A stretch of 64,000 bases of DNA, from the NCBI GenBank assembly GCA_963752505.1, contig CAVVYM010000012.1, positions 62,001 to 126,000 of the forward strand, given 5' to 3'. A program made the translations under genes and the position numbers. How positions within the stretch are numbered: position 1 is the stretch's first letter; every line of letters begins with the position of its first letter. Below the pieces are notes generated by a model, which was given only the letters and a program-made list of their open reading frames with translations, made no database searches and had not been told where the DNA came from. The DNA comes from JACJWR01 sp963752505. Its GTDB lineage: Bacteria; Actinomycetota; Actinomycetes; S36-B12; UBA10799. This document shows positions 27,800-35,817 of the stretch, piece by piece.

Positions 27800-28024
27800 T
27801 AAGCGGCCCGATCGCAAAAGAAGCGCAAGGAAACGCCAGGACTTGGGTAAGACTTTTCTCAAGGACGTGATCCTTCTCACACTTTGGGGCCAAGGGGGCC
27901 CGCGAAACGGCAGCAGGATGTGGGACTACCGGCTTTCGCCACATGGAAGCCGGCCACCATCGCTGGCGGGGATCACGCAAGTCGCGTTGGTGGAAATGTC
28001 GTCCGCCCCGCGAGGAGAATCCTT
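27800..28024 (+). promoter_or_regulatory. Structured 225-nt region upstream of the NlpC/P60 gene
   Basis: No coding frame is convincing here. AAGGA/TCCTT forms a small hairpin near 27860. ATGTGG (27918-27923) can pair with CCACAT (27939-27944), while CCGGCTT (27929-27935) can pair with AAGCCGG (27947-27953). The two stems interleave and exclude each other as simple hairpins. GAGGAGAA lies before the ATG. No known riboswitch consensus was recognised. Confidence 0.35.
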
Positions 28025-28492
28025 ATGCGAGTTAGCCCCAAGGTCGCCGGCGCCTTCGCCGCTATCGGTATTGCAGTGCTCGGTGTGTCCGGCTGTACCC
28101 CGGACCAAGTTCAGGCCTGGCGCAATGCGCAGTACCAGAAGAGTTCAGCGGCTGAGACTGCAATCTCCTCGGGCTACTCGGTGTTGGGCTACCGCTACAC
28201 GTGGGGCGGTTCCTCGCCGAGCACAGGGTTTGACTGCTCCGGATTCGTGCGCTGGGCCTACAGCACCGCAGGCGTCTACCTTCCTGGCGGTTCGTTCAAC
28301 CAGATCAACTACGGCTACGCCGTGTCGTGGCCGCAGCGCGGGGACCTCGTTTTCTATGGGCCCGGCGGCAGCCAGCACGTCGCCATTTACATCGGCAACG
28401 GCCAAGTCATTCAGGCAAGTAACCCCAGTACCGGCGTTCACACGGCGAGCATGTACTACATCGGCCAACCCTCGGCCTTCCGCCGCCTCTGA
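28025..28492 (+). CDS. NlpC/P60 cell-wall peptidase lipoprotein
   Basis: 155 residues from ATG 28025 (GAGGAGAA upstream). A signal peptide ends in a lipobox (LGVSGC, Cys about residue 22). The NlpC/P60 domain follows: YTWGGSSPSTGFDCSGFVRW with the catalytic Cys, GDLVFYGPGGSQHVAIYIGN with the catalytic His, and IQASNPSTGVH. Such proteins hydrolyse peptide bonds in peptidoglycan stems. It lies between agmatinase and the permease but has no clear link to polyamines. Confidence 0.88.
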   Translation: MRVSPKVAGAFAAIGIAVLGVSGCTPDQVQAWRNAQYQKSSAAETAISSGYSVLGYRYTWGGSSPSTGFDCSGFVRWAYSTAGVYLPGGSFNQINYGYAVSWPQRGDLVFYGPGGSQHVAIYIGNGQVIQASNPSTGVHTASMYYIGQPSAFRRL

Positions 28493-28696
28493 CCTAGCGT
28501 TCTTGATCGGGTACGAGTCGCTGCTCTCGGTGACCCCGACCTCCGGTCGGCGTTGACCGCCTTCGCTGCCGCAATCCGCGGTCCCGCGGGCAGCCCCATG
28601 GCAGCCCACTGTCAGTTCGTGGATCCAGCCGGTCTCGCGAGGTTCGTCGAGCCGTTGGCCATCGCCGACATCGGGATCAGACAGGTGCCGAGCTGA
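28493..28696 (+). other. Open frame without start, possible gene remnant or small protein
   Basis: In the frame continuing from the NlpC/P60 stop, 67 codons run to a TGA at 28694. From about 28526 most third positions are G or C, as in coding DNA of this genome. The encoded text includes LTAFAAAIRGPAGSPMAAHC and ARFVEPLAIADIGIRQVPS. No ATG or GTG opens it; TTG 28553 would give 47 residues. I do not recognise it. Confidence 0.25.
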
Positions 28697-28706
28697 CTCC
28701 TCAGTC

Positions 28707-30212
28707 CTACTCCTCGGGCACGAGCACTGGCGTGTCATGGTGCAGGGTCTTGCCGTGAAAGTAGTCCGGCATGAACATCATGGTGACCACCATCAATACC
28801 CCGCCGAGCGCGAGCGAGCCGATCCCGATCACGAAGACGCCGCCGATGCCCCAAATGGTGGTGTAGCCGTAGTCGGGATTGATCGAGTCGTACGCGCTCT
28901 GCAGCAGTGCGTAGGTGAGGATGAGGGCGCCCGCCAGCGGGAAGATGAACTTGTTGAAGAGTTCCTTGGCTCCGTGGCCAAGGGATTGCTTCCGGAAGAA
29001 CCAGACCGCGGCCCAGCCCGTGAGGCCGTAGTAGAACGCGATGGCGAGGCTGGTCGAGGCGACCGCGTCCTGCAGCACGTTCGAACTGATCAGGCTAAGG
29101 CCGATGAACAGCGAGATCGAGACGACGCCCATCATCAGCGTCGAGAAGGACGGCGTCATATAGCGAGGGTGCACCACCGCGAACCGCGCCGGAATCGCTC
29201 GGTAGACGGCCATGGCGAGGGTTCCTCGAGCCGTGGGCAGAATCGTCGTCATCATCGAAGAGATGGTCGACACCAGGATGGTGAAGGCCAACAGTTTCGC
29301 GCCGAACACACCCAGCACGGGTTCGGCCCACACCGCGAAGATGTCGTCGGCGTCCTGTTCGCTCGAGAGCGCGTCGAGCCCGAGGTACGACAGCGCTGCG
29401 AGGGTGACAACGACGTAGATGACCATCAGGAAGATCGTGGACAGGACGGCAGCTCTGCCCGGGGTCGTCGTGGCGTCGTCGGTCTCCTCGTTGACTGCGA
29501 GGGTCGTGTCGAATCCCCAGTAGATGAACAGACAGAGGAGGAAGCCCTGCACGAAGGCCGTCCACGAGCCGATCTCAAACGGGTTGAACCACGACAGTTG
29601 TGGAATCAGCGACAGATCGCTGAAGCCGTCACCGCTCGCTACCGCAACGAGCGACACGACGCTCAGCAGTCCCAGTGAGAAGATTTGGAGCGCCACCATC
29701 GCGTACTGGAGCTTGGCAGCGCCCTCAATCCCGCGATAGGTGATGTAGGTCATGATCGCGACGAAGACACTGCCCGTGGCGAGCATGGCAAATCGGTTGG
29801 AGGTCACCTCGGGCAATCCGATGAGGCTGTAGAAGTAGATCGCGCTGACCTCGGCCGCGCTGGTCATGAAGATGATGCCGGCGATGGCGATTCCCCATCC
29901 GCCCAGCCAGCCGGTCTTGGGGCCGAACGCTTTGGCAGCCCAGGTGAAAGTTGTGCCGCAGTCCGGAATGACGCTATTCAGTTCGCGGTAGGCGACTGCG
30001 GTCAGCCACATGGGTACGAAGGCCAGCAGCATCACGATGGGCGCCTGGTATCCGACTGCCATGACGACGTAGGCGATTGTGGCCGCCAGCGAATAGGCCG
30101 GCGCGGTGGAAGCGAGACCGAGATTGACCGTGGACCACAGGCCCAAGGCACCCTTGCGCAGACCCTTGTCGAGTTCGAGGTCGTCGACTTCGGAGTAACC
30201 CTCGATTGCCAT
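28707..30212 (-). CDS. APC-superfamily amino acid/polyamine permease
   Basis: 501 residues with about 12-13 hydrophobic segments. The N-terminal half has GALGLWSTVNLGLASTAPAY, PMWLTAVAYRELNSVIPDCG and TTFTWAAKAFGPKTGWLGGW, typical of the APC family. It imports an amine or amino acid by proton symport. Position among polyamine genes suggests putrescine, GABA or a related amine; substrate is not readable from sequence. It starts without Shine-Dalgarno sequence (leaderless promoter). Confidence 0.88.
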   Translation of the reverse strand: MAIEGYSEVDDLELDKGLRKGALGLWSTVNLGLASTAPAYSLAATIAYVVMAVGYQAPIVMLLAFVPMWLTAVAYRELNSVIPDCGTTFTWAAKAFGPKTGWLGGWGIAIAGIIFMTSAAEVSAIYFYSLIGLPEVTSNRFAMLATGSVFVAIMTYITYRGIEGAAKLQYAMVALQIFSLGLLSVVSLVAVASGDGFSDLSLIPQLSWFNPFEIGSWTAFVQGFLLCLFIYWGFDTTLAVNEETDDATTTPGRAAVLSTIFLMVIYVVVTLAALSYLGLDALSSEQDADDIFAVWAEPVLGVFGAKLLAFTILVSTISSMMTTILPTARGTLAMAVYRAIPARFAVVHPRYMTPSFSTLMMGVVSISLFIGLSLISSNVLQDAVASTSLAIAFYYGLTGWAAVWFFRKQSLGHGAKELFNKFIFPLAGALILTYALLQSAYDSINPDYGYTTIWGIGGVFVIGIGSLALGGVLMVVTMMFMPDYFHGKTLHHDTPVLVPEE

Positions 30213-30218
30213 GAGGGA

Positions 30219-30224
30219 ACGCTA
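30219..30224 (-). promoter_or_regulatory. -10 box for leaderless permease gene
   Basis: On the minus strand TAGCGT is followed by 6 nt and ATG 30212; no Shine-Dalgarno sequence. Confidence 0.45.
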
Positions 30225-30372
30225 GGGCAACAGTGGCGTCGATGAGGGCCTATAGGGTTCCATAGTCCTCGGGAAATGGACGATTGAGCGTTCGACCCAC
30301 ACCGGGAATGGAATTGGCGGCACCCACGAGCCCGAAGCCGCGTGGGAGCCCTAGACATCGGAGGAACGCGTC

Positions 30373-31590
30373 ATGCGAGTGCTCATGCTTGGTGCTGGTG
30401 GAGTCGGCGAATCCGCGGCCCTGATCGCCGCTCGGCGGGACTTCTTCGAACTGTGGGTAGTGGCCGACTACGACATCGCCCGTGCACGCGACGTTGTGGC
30501 TCGCATCGACGATCCGAGGTTCGTGGCCGCGCAGGTTGACGCCAACGATTTCACCGCCCTCGCCGCCCTTGCCACCGAATTCGGCGCGACCCACATGCTG
30601 AACGTAGTCGACCCCAGATTCGTAATGAACACATTCGAGGCCGCTCGGATCGCCGGCTGCGACTACCTCGACACGGCCATGAGCCTGTCGACGAAGCACC
30701 GGGAGCAGCCGTACGAACGTACCGGCGTGAAACTCGGCGACCTGCAGTTCGCGGAGGCTGCCGAGTGGGAGCAGAACGGTCGCCTGGCGCTGGTCGGCAT
30801 CGGCGTGGAGCCGGGCATGGTCGACGTCTTCGCCCGCTACGCCTACGACAACCTGTTTTCCGAGATTGACGAACTCGGCGTCCGCGATGCCTCTGACATG
30901 GTGGTGGCGGGCTATGACTTCGCGCCGTCGTTCTCCATCTGGACGGTCATCGAGGAGTGCCTGAATCCGCCGATCGTGTGGGAGAGGGACAAGGGCTGGT
31001 ACACCACAGAACCGTTCTCAGGGGCGGAGGTTTTCGACTTCCCCGAGGGCATCGGCGAAGTCGAAGTGGTCAACGTTGAGCACGAGGAGGTCGTGCTCAT
31101 GCCGCGTTGGATCCCGGCGAAGAAGGTGACGTTCAAGTTTGGCCTGGGCGACGAATTCATCGAGGTGCTCAAGACGCTGCACAAGTTGGGACTCGATCGG
31201 ACGGAGCCGGTCAACGTCAGGGGTCATGAAGTCAGTCCGCGTGATGTGGTGGCGGCTTGCCTGCCAGACCCTGCGAAGCTCGGTGATCGGATCAGCGGCA
31301 AGACGTGTGCCGGGCTGTACGTGACGGGTAAGGGCAAAGATGGTCAGCCGCGGGCGGTGTACATGTACCACGTGGCCGACAACGCTTGGACAATGAGCGA
31401 GTACGGCGCACAAGCGGTTGTGTGGCAGACAGGCATGAATCCGGTCGTGGCCCTCGAACTGCTGGCTACGGGTGCATGGTCCGGCAAGGGTGTCCTGGGG
31501 CCAGAGGCGCTGCCGGCTGAACCGTTCCTCGACCTGTTGCGCGACGGCTACGGCCAGAACTGGGTCATCGAGGAGCGGACGCCCCAGTAG
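30373..31590 (+). CDS. Saccharopine-dehydrogenase-like NAD(P)-dependent oxidoreductase
   Basis: 405 residues, ATG after GGAGGAA. The N-terminal Rossmann motif is MRVLMLGAGGVGESAALIAA; further family features are THMLNVVDPRFVMNTFEAA, AGCDYLDTAMS and ALVGIGVEPGMVDVFARYA, with a C-terminal saccharopine-dehydrogenase-like domain (CAGLYVTGKGKDGQPRAVYM). The family includes Lys1/Lys9 enzymes, carboxynorspermidine dehydrogenase and homospermidine-synthase relatives. Its place between polyamine permease and gabT suggests polyamine or lysine-related metabolism; the reaction is unknown. Confidence 0.8.
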   Translation: MRVLMLGAGGVGESAALIAARRDFFELWVVADYDIARARDVVARIDDPRFVAAQVDANDFTALAALATEFGATHMLNVVDPRFVMNTFEAARIAGCDYLDTAMSLSTKHREQPYERTGVKLGDLQFAEAAEWEQNGRLALVGIGVEPGMVDVFARYAYDNLFSEIDELGVRDASDMVVAGYDFAPSFSIWTVIEECLNPPIVWERDKGWYTTEPFSGAEVFDFPEGIGEVEVVNVEHEEVVLMPRWIPAKKVTFKFGLGDEFIEVLKTLHKLGLDRTEPVNVRGHEVSPRDVVAACLPDPAKLGDRISGKTCAGLYVTGKGKDGQPRAVYMYHVADNAWTMSEYGAQAVVWQTGMNPVVALELLATGAWSGKGVLGPEALPAEPFLDLLRDGYGQNWVIEERTPQ

Positions 31591-31617
31591 GTTCCTACCG
31601 CTCGACGGAGTGGGAAC
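31591..31617. terminator. Candidate bidirectional terminator between convergent genes
   Basis: GTTCCTAC (31591-31598) pairs with GTGGGAAC (31610-31617), 8 pairs including one G-U, over an 11-nt loop. It fills the 37-bp gap between the saccharopine-dehydrogenase-like gene and the end of gabT. Confidence 0.5.
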
Positions 31618-31627
31618 TCCGCATCAC

Positions 31628-32968
31628 TCAGGTGTTGGCGGCGAGGGCCTCCGCCACCACATCAAGCCCCTCGTGCAGCAGGTGGTCGGGGATGGTCAGC
31701 GGGGGCAGAAAGCGGATCACGTTGCCGTAGGTGCCCGCGGTGAGCATGACGACGCCGTTCGCGTGGGTGTATGCCGCCAGCGCCGAGGTCAGCGCCCCGT
31801 CGGGCTTCCCGGTGTCCGGTTCAACCAGCTCGACTCCGATCATCGCGCCACGGCCCCGGACGTCTCCAATCTGGGGAAACTGTTCGGTCATGGCGCCGAG
31901 GCGGTCGTAGAAGATCCGCCCGATTTCGCGTGCCCGCTCGATCAGACCATCCTCCTCGATGGCATCGAGGGCGCCCATCGCAGCTGCGCAGGTGGTGGGG
32001 TTGCCGCCGTAGGTGCCGCCGAGGCCTCCCGGGTGCACGGCGTCCATGAGTTCGGCACGGCCGGTGACCGCCGCCAGCGGGAGTCCGCCCGCCATGCCCT
32101 TGGCCATAGTCATCATGTCCGGCACCACACCCTCGTGATCGCAGGCGAACATGTCGCCGGTGCGCGCGAAGCCGGTCTGCACCTCATCGGCGATGAACAC
32201 GATGCCGTGATTACGGCAGTACTGGGCGAGCATCGACAGGAATCCGCGAGCCGGGTCGATGAACCCTCCCTCGCCGGCGATCGGTTCGATGATGACTGCC
32301 GCCACGTTCTCGCCGCCGAGCTCGCGGTCAATCCGGCGGATCGCATGCTCCGCGGCCTGCATGCCCGTTCGTCCGTCGTGGAAGGGATACGACCCGGGCA
32401 CCCGATAGATCTCGGGTGCGAAGGGACCGAAGTGCTGCTTGTAGGGCATGTTCTTGGCAGTCAGGGCCAGGGTCAGGTTGGTGCGGCCGTGATAACCGTG
32501 CTCAAAGGCCACCACTGCTTGCCTGCCGGTGGCATGGCGGGCGATCTTGACCGCGTTCTCCACGGCCTCTGCGCCGGAATTGAACAGTGCCGTGCGCTTG
32601 GCATGATCGCCGGGAGTGAGTCGGTTGAGCCGCTCAGCCACCTCCAGGTAAAGCTCGTAGGGCGTCACCATGAAACAGGTGTGAGTGAAGGCAGCGACTT
32701 GTGTCTGAACCTGCTCGACGACGCGGGGGTTCGAGTTGCCCACACTGGTGACGGCAATTCCCGAACCGAGGTCGATCAGCGAATTGCCGTCGACGTCGAT
32801 GAGTACGCCCCCACCACCGGCCACGATATAGGCGGGCAGGACCACGCCGACGCCCGCGCTCACAGCCTCCTTGCGGCGTTGATTCAACTCGGCCGACTTG
32901 GGCCCGGGGATTGCGGTGACGAGGCGACGCTCCTGCGGCAACTGCGGGCCGCCGATCATGTGCTCCAT
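31628..32968 (-). CDS. gabT: 4-aminobutyrate aminotransferase
   Basis: 446 residues from ATG 32968. A class III PLP aminotransferase with IDLGSGIAVTSVGNSNPRVV, ALFNSGAEAVENAVKIARHA, FEHGYHGRTNLTLALTAK, IIEPIAGEGGFIDPARGF, FIADEVQTGFARTGDMFAC and the PLP lysine in MMTMAKGMAGGLPLAAVTG. These match GabT closely. It converts GABA and 2-oxoglutarate to succinate semialdehyde and glutamate. It is divergent from an aldehyde dehydrogenase that could oxidise the product. The start is fixed by a leaderless promoter; the frame is open further upstream. Confidence 0.92.
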   Translation of the reverse strand: MEHMIGGPQLPQERRLVTAIPGPKSAELNQRRKEAVSAGVGVVLPAYIVAGGGGVLIDVDGNSLIDLGSGIAVTSVGNSNPRVVEQVQTQVAAFTHTCFMVTPYELYLEVAERLNRLTPGDHAKRTALFNSGAEAVENAVKIARHATGRQAVVAFEHGYHGRTNLTLALTAKNMPYKQHFGPFAPEIYRVPGSYPFHDGRTGMQAAEHAIRRIDRELGGENVAAVIIEPIAGEGGFIDPARGFLSMLAQYCRNHGIVFIADEVQTGFARTGDMFACDHEGVVPDMMTMAKGMAGGLPLAAVTGRAELMDAVHPGGLGGTYGGNPTTCAAAMGALDAIEEDGLIERAREIGRIFYDRLGAMTEQFPQIGDVRGRGAMIGVELVEPDTGKPDGALTSALAAYTHANGVVMLTAGTYGNVIRFLPPLTIPDHLLHEGLDVVAEALAANT

Positions 32969-32974
32969 AGGATC

Positions 32975-32980
32975 AGAGTA
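32975..32980 (-). promoter_or_regulatory. -10 box for leaderless gabT
   Basis: On the minus strand TACTCT is followed by 6 nt and ATG 32968. No Shine-Dalgarno sequence. Confidence 0.5.
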
Positions 32981-33121
32981 GGTGAGGTCACGGGCACCGC
33001 GCACGGTCAGAACGATCGCATCCCCGACGGCGCCTCTGCCATGCCTTGCGACCTGCAGCCCGCGTGGCAACTGCGGTGTGTGGGGATGTGGCGCGGGACG
33101 GTCACAACTCGCGCCGGGCAT

Positions 33122-33127
33122 TAGGCT
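33122..33127 (+). promoter_or_regulatory. -10 box for leaderless aldehyde dehydrogenase gene
   Basis: TAGGCT ends 7 nt before ATG 33135, which lacks a Shine-Dalgarno sequence. Together with the gabT promoter it defines a 166-bp divergent control region (32969-33134). Confidence 0.5.
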
Positions 33128-33134
33128 GGCAGGC

Positions 33135-34574
33135 ATGGTCACTATGCCCTTCTACGTCGCCGGTAGGCCGGTAGTAACTGCCGATACCCGCGACATCGTG
33201 AGCCCGTACGACGGTTCGGTCGTCGGAAGCTATGCCGTGCCGGGAGCCGATGATATCGAGGCAGCGGTGTCTGCTGCCGATGCCGTTCTGTCGACCACTC
33301 GGACGCTGACTGCCGCGACGCGCGCCAACGCGCTGGATCATGTCAGCGCCCAACTCGCCGCCCGAGCGGACGAAGTCGCCGGCCTCATCAGTGCGGAGAG
33401 CGGCAAACCCATGATGTGGGCGCGGGCCGAAGTCGCACGGGCTGTTTCCACGTTCCGATGGGCCTCGGAGGAGGCCCGTCGGTTCTCCGGGGAGTTGCAG
33501 CGGCTCGACACCGACCCGGTCGCCGCCGGTCGGTTGGCGGTGGTGCGGCGTTTCGCCGCCGGACCTGTGCTGGGCATCTCGCCGTTCAATTTCCCGTTGA
33601 ACCTGGTGGCGCACAAGGTCGCGCCGGCCATCGCCGTCGGGGCGCCAATCGTGCTGAAACCGGCCCCCAAGACTCCGCTCTCGGCCCTGCTGCTCGGTGA
33701 GATTCTGGCCGAGACGGACCTGCCCGACGGGTCATGGTCGATTCTGCCCGCTGACGATGCGGACGCCCCCGGAATGGTGGCTGACCCTCGCCTACCTGTG
33801 ATCAGCTTCACCGGATCCGAACAGGTGGGCTATGCGATCCAATCGGCTGTGCCGGGTAAGCGCGTGATCCTGGAACTCGGTGGCAACGCCGCCGCCGTGG
33901 TGATGGCCGACTACGCAAGCGAGCGTGACCTCGATTGGGCGGCCTCGCGCATCGCCACTTTCGGCAACTACCAAGCGGGGCAGTCGTGCATCTCGGTGCA
34001 ACGGGTCTACGTACACTCCTCGCTCGCACCTGAGTTCACCGAGATTCTCACCGCGAAGGTCGGCTCGCTCGCCACCGGCAACCCGGCGGACCCGGAGACC
34101 GTGGTCGGCCCGATGATCAATGTGGACGCTGCCGCCAGGGTGGAGTCCTGGGTCGCGGAGGCGGTCGATGAGGGCGCCCGAATCCTCACCGGAGGTACGC
34201 GGCTGGGCACCGAGATGGCACCCACCCTGCTCGCTGACGTCTCGCAGGACTCAAAGTGCTACACCGAGGAGGTCTTCGGGCCCGTCATGACGGTGAGCAC
34301 CTTCGATGCGGTGGACGAGGTGTTTGACGCGGTGAATGACTCCCGCTTCGGACTGCAGGCCGGAATCTTCACCAACGACATCCAGATTGCGTTCCGCGCG
34401 CAGGCGCAGCTTGATGTCGGCGGCGTGATCATCGGTGACGTGCCGAGCTACCGGGCTGACCAGATGCCCTACGGCGGGGTCAAGAATTCCGGTGTGGGTC
34501 GCGAGGGCCTGCGGCATGCCATGGACGACTACACCGACGTCAGAGTCATGGTGCTGACCGGACTGGAGTTGTGA
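33135..34574 (+). CDS. Aldehyde dehydrogenase, probable succinate-semialdehyde or related
   Basis: 479 residues from ATG 33135. ALDH features: ISPFNFPLNLVAHKVAPAIA, Glu in VILELGGNAAAVVMADYAS, Cys in YQAGQSCISVQRVYV, and EEVFGPVMTVSTF. The GQSCISVQRVY context is nearer to the lactaldehyde/phosphonoacetaldehyde-type group than to classical GabD, so the succinate-semialdehyde assignment rests mostly on the divergent gabT. Its stop overlaps the GTG start of dxr. Confidence 0.85.
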   Translation: MVTMPFYVAGRPVVTADTRDIVSPYDGSVVGSYAVPGADDIEAAVSAADAVLSTTRTLTAATRANALDHVSAQLAARADEVAGLISAESGKPMMWARAEVARAVSTFRWASEEARRFSGELQRLDTDPVAAGRLAVVRRFAAGPVLGISPFNFPLNLVAHKVAPAIAVGAPIVLKPAPKTPLSALLLGEILAETDLPDGSWSILPADDADAPGMVADPRLPVISFTGSEQVGYAIQSAVPGKRVILELGGNAAAVVMADYASERDLDWAASRIATFGNYQAGQSCISVQRVYVHSSLAPEFTEILTAKVGSLATGNPADPETVVGPMINVDAAARVESWVAEAVDEGARILTGGTRLGTEMAPTLLADVSQDSKCYTEEVFGPVMTVSTFDAVDEVFDAVNDSRFGLQAGIFTNDIQIAFRAQAQLDVGGVIIGDVPSYRADQMPYGGVKNSGVGREGLRHAMDDYTDVRVMVLTGLEL

Positions 34575-35791
34575 GCACGCTGCGGCGCGTCGTCATCCTC
34601 GGATCGACGGGTTCGATCGGTACCCAAGCGCTTGACGTAGTGGATCGCCACACCGACAACTTCAGCGTTGTCGGTCTTGCCGCCGGCGGTAGCAACATTG
34701 AACTGCTTGCATCGCAGGTGCTCACCTACCGTCCCCGCGTTGTGGGCGTTGCGCGCGCCACAGCGGTGCAGGATCTGCAACTGGCCCTCTACAGCGCCGC
34801 CACTGAGCGTGGCTACGCCACCGGGGGTTTCGAACTGCCGCGGATCGTGGCGGGGCCGCAGGCTGCGGCCGAGGTTGCCCGGGTGCAGTGCGACGTGGTT
34901 CTGAACGGTATGACCGGCTCGGTCGGACTCGGGCCGACGCTGGCCGCATTGGGATCGGGCGCGACGCTTGCCCTGGCCAACAAGGAGTCGCTCATCGCAG
35001 GTGGCCCGCTGGTGAAAGCCGCCGCGGCCGAAGGCCAGATCGTTCCGGTGGATTCCGAGCATTCGGCACTGGCCCAGTGCCTACTCGCGGGCACGCCGGC
35101 AGAGGTGCATCGATTGGTGCTGACGGCCTCGGGCGGGCCGTTCCGGGATGCGAGTCTGGAAGAACTCGATTCGGTGACCCCGGCGGAGGCGTTGAATCAC
35201 CCGACGTGGGACATGGGTCCGGTTGTGACGGTCAACTCCGCGACGATGGTCAACAAGGGATTAGAGGTCATCGAGGCGCACCTGCTGTTCGACGTTGACT
35301 ACCGGGCCATCGATGTCGTCATCCATCCCCAGTCCATCGTGCACTCGATGGTGGAATTCGTGGACGGCTCCACCATGGCCCAGGTGAGCCCGCCCGACAT
35401 GCGATTGCCGATCTCCCTCGGCTTGACCTGGCCCACTCGGCTGGACGACGTGGCCCGACCCTGCGACTGGACCCGCGCTGCATCGTGGGACTTCTTCCCA
35501 CTCGATGACGGTCGCTTCCCCGCTGTGGCGCTGGCCAAAACAGCTGGCCAGGCGGGCGGCACGGCACCGGCCGTCTTCAACGCAGCAAACGAGGAGTGCG
35601 TGGCAGAGTTCCTCGGTGGGAACATCAGCTTCACTTCCATTGTTGGTTCCGTGTCCGAGGTCGTTGCCGAACATGTGACGGGGCCGAGTTTCGTGCCGGG
35701 AACCAGTATGACGCTCGCGGACGTCGCAACAGCGGAGGCGTGGGCCAGAGACGAGGCCAGGCGCATACTAGACAGGAAGCAGCCGCGGTGA
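34571..35791 (+). CDS. dxr: 1-deoxy-D-xylulose-5-phosphate reductoisomerase
   Basis: 406 residues from GTG 34571, overlapping the ALDH stop (GTGA). NADPH motif ILGSTGSIGTQALDVVDRH, then LALANKESLIAGGPLVK, PVDSEHSALAQCL, VLTASGGPFRD, and HPTWDMGPVVTVNSATMVNK. It performs the first committed MEP-pathway step for isoprenoids; ispG follows nearby. Coupling to a catabolic gene is unusual because no own ribosome binding region is evident. Confidence 0.96.
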   Translation: MSTLRRVVILGSTGSIGTQALDVVDRHTDNFSVVGLAAGGSNIELLASQVLTYRPRVVGVARATAVQDLQLALYSAATERGYATGGFELPRIVAGPQAAAEVARVQCDVVLNGMTGSVGLGPTLAALGSGATLALANKESLIAGGPLVKAAAAEGQIVPVDSEHSALAQCLLAGTPAEVHRLVLTASGGPFRDASLEELDSVTPAEALNHPTWDMGPVVTVNSATMVNKGLEVIEAHLLFDVDYRAIDVVIHPQSIVHSMVEFVDGSTMAQVSPPDMRLPISLGLTWPTRLDDVARPCDWTRAASWDFFPLDDGRFPAVALAKTAGQAGGTAPAVFNAANEECVAEFLGGNISFTSIVGSVSEVVAEHVTGPSFVPGTSMTLADVATAEAWARDEARRILDRKQPR

Positions 35792-35817
35792 GAAGTGACG
35801 GGCCTGGAGCGTAAGCG

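Noticed and set aside
27918..27953. H-type pseudoknot formed by the two interleaved stems.
   Set aside because: The last loop would be 2 nt across a 6-bp stem, probably too short, so alternative hairpins are more likely.
27800..28024. c-di-AMP (ydaO) riboswitch before the NlpC/P60 gene.
   Set aside because: The conserved ydaO elements, such as the GGGGUGAAUC-like and AGCUAACC-like segments, were not found.
12610..34574. Polyamine region as a recent mobile insertion.
   Set aside because: No transposase, integrase, tRNA or flanking repeats; base composition looks like the neighbours and the locus may be conserved in related genera.
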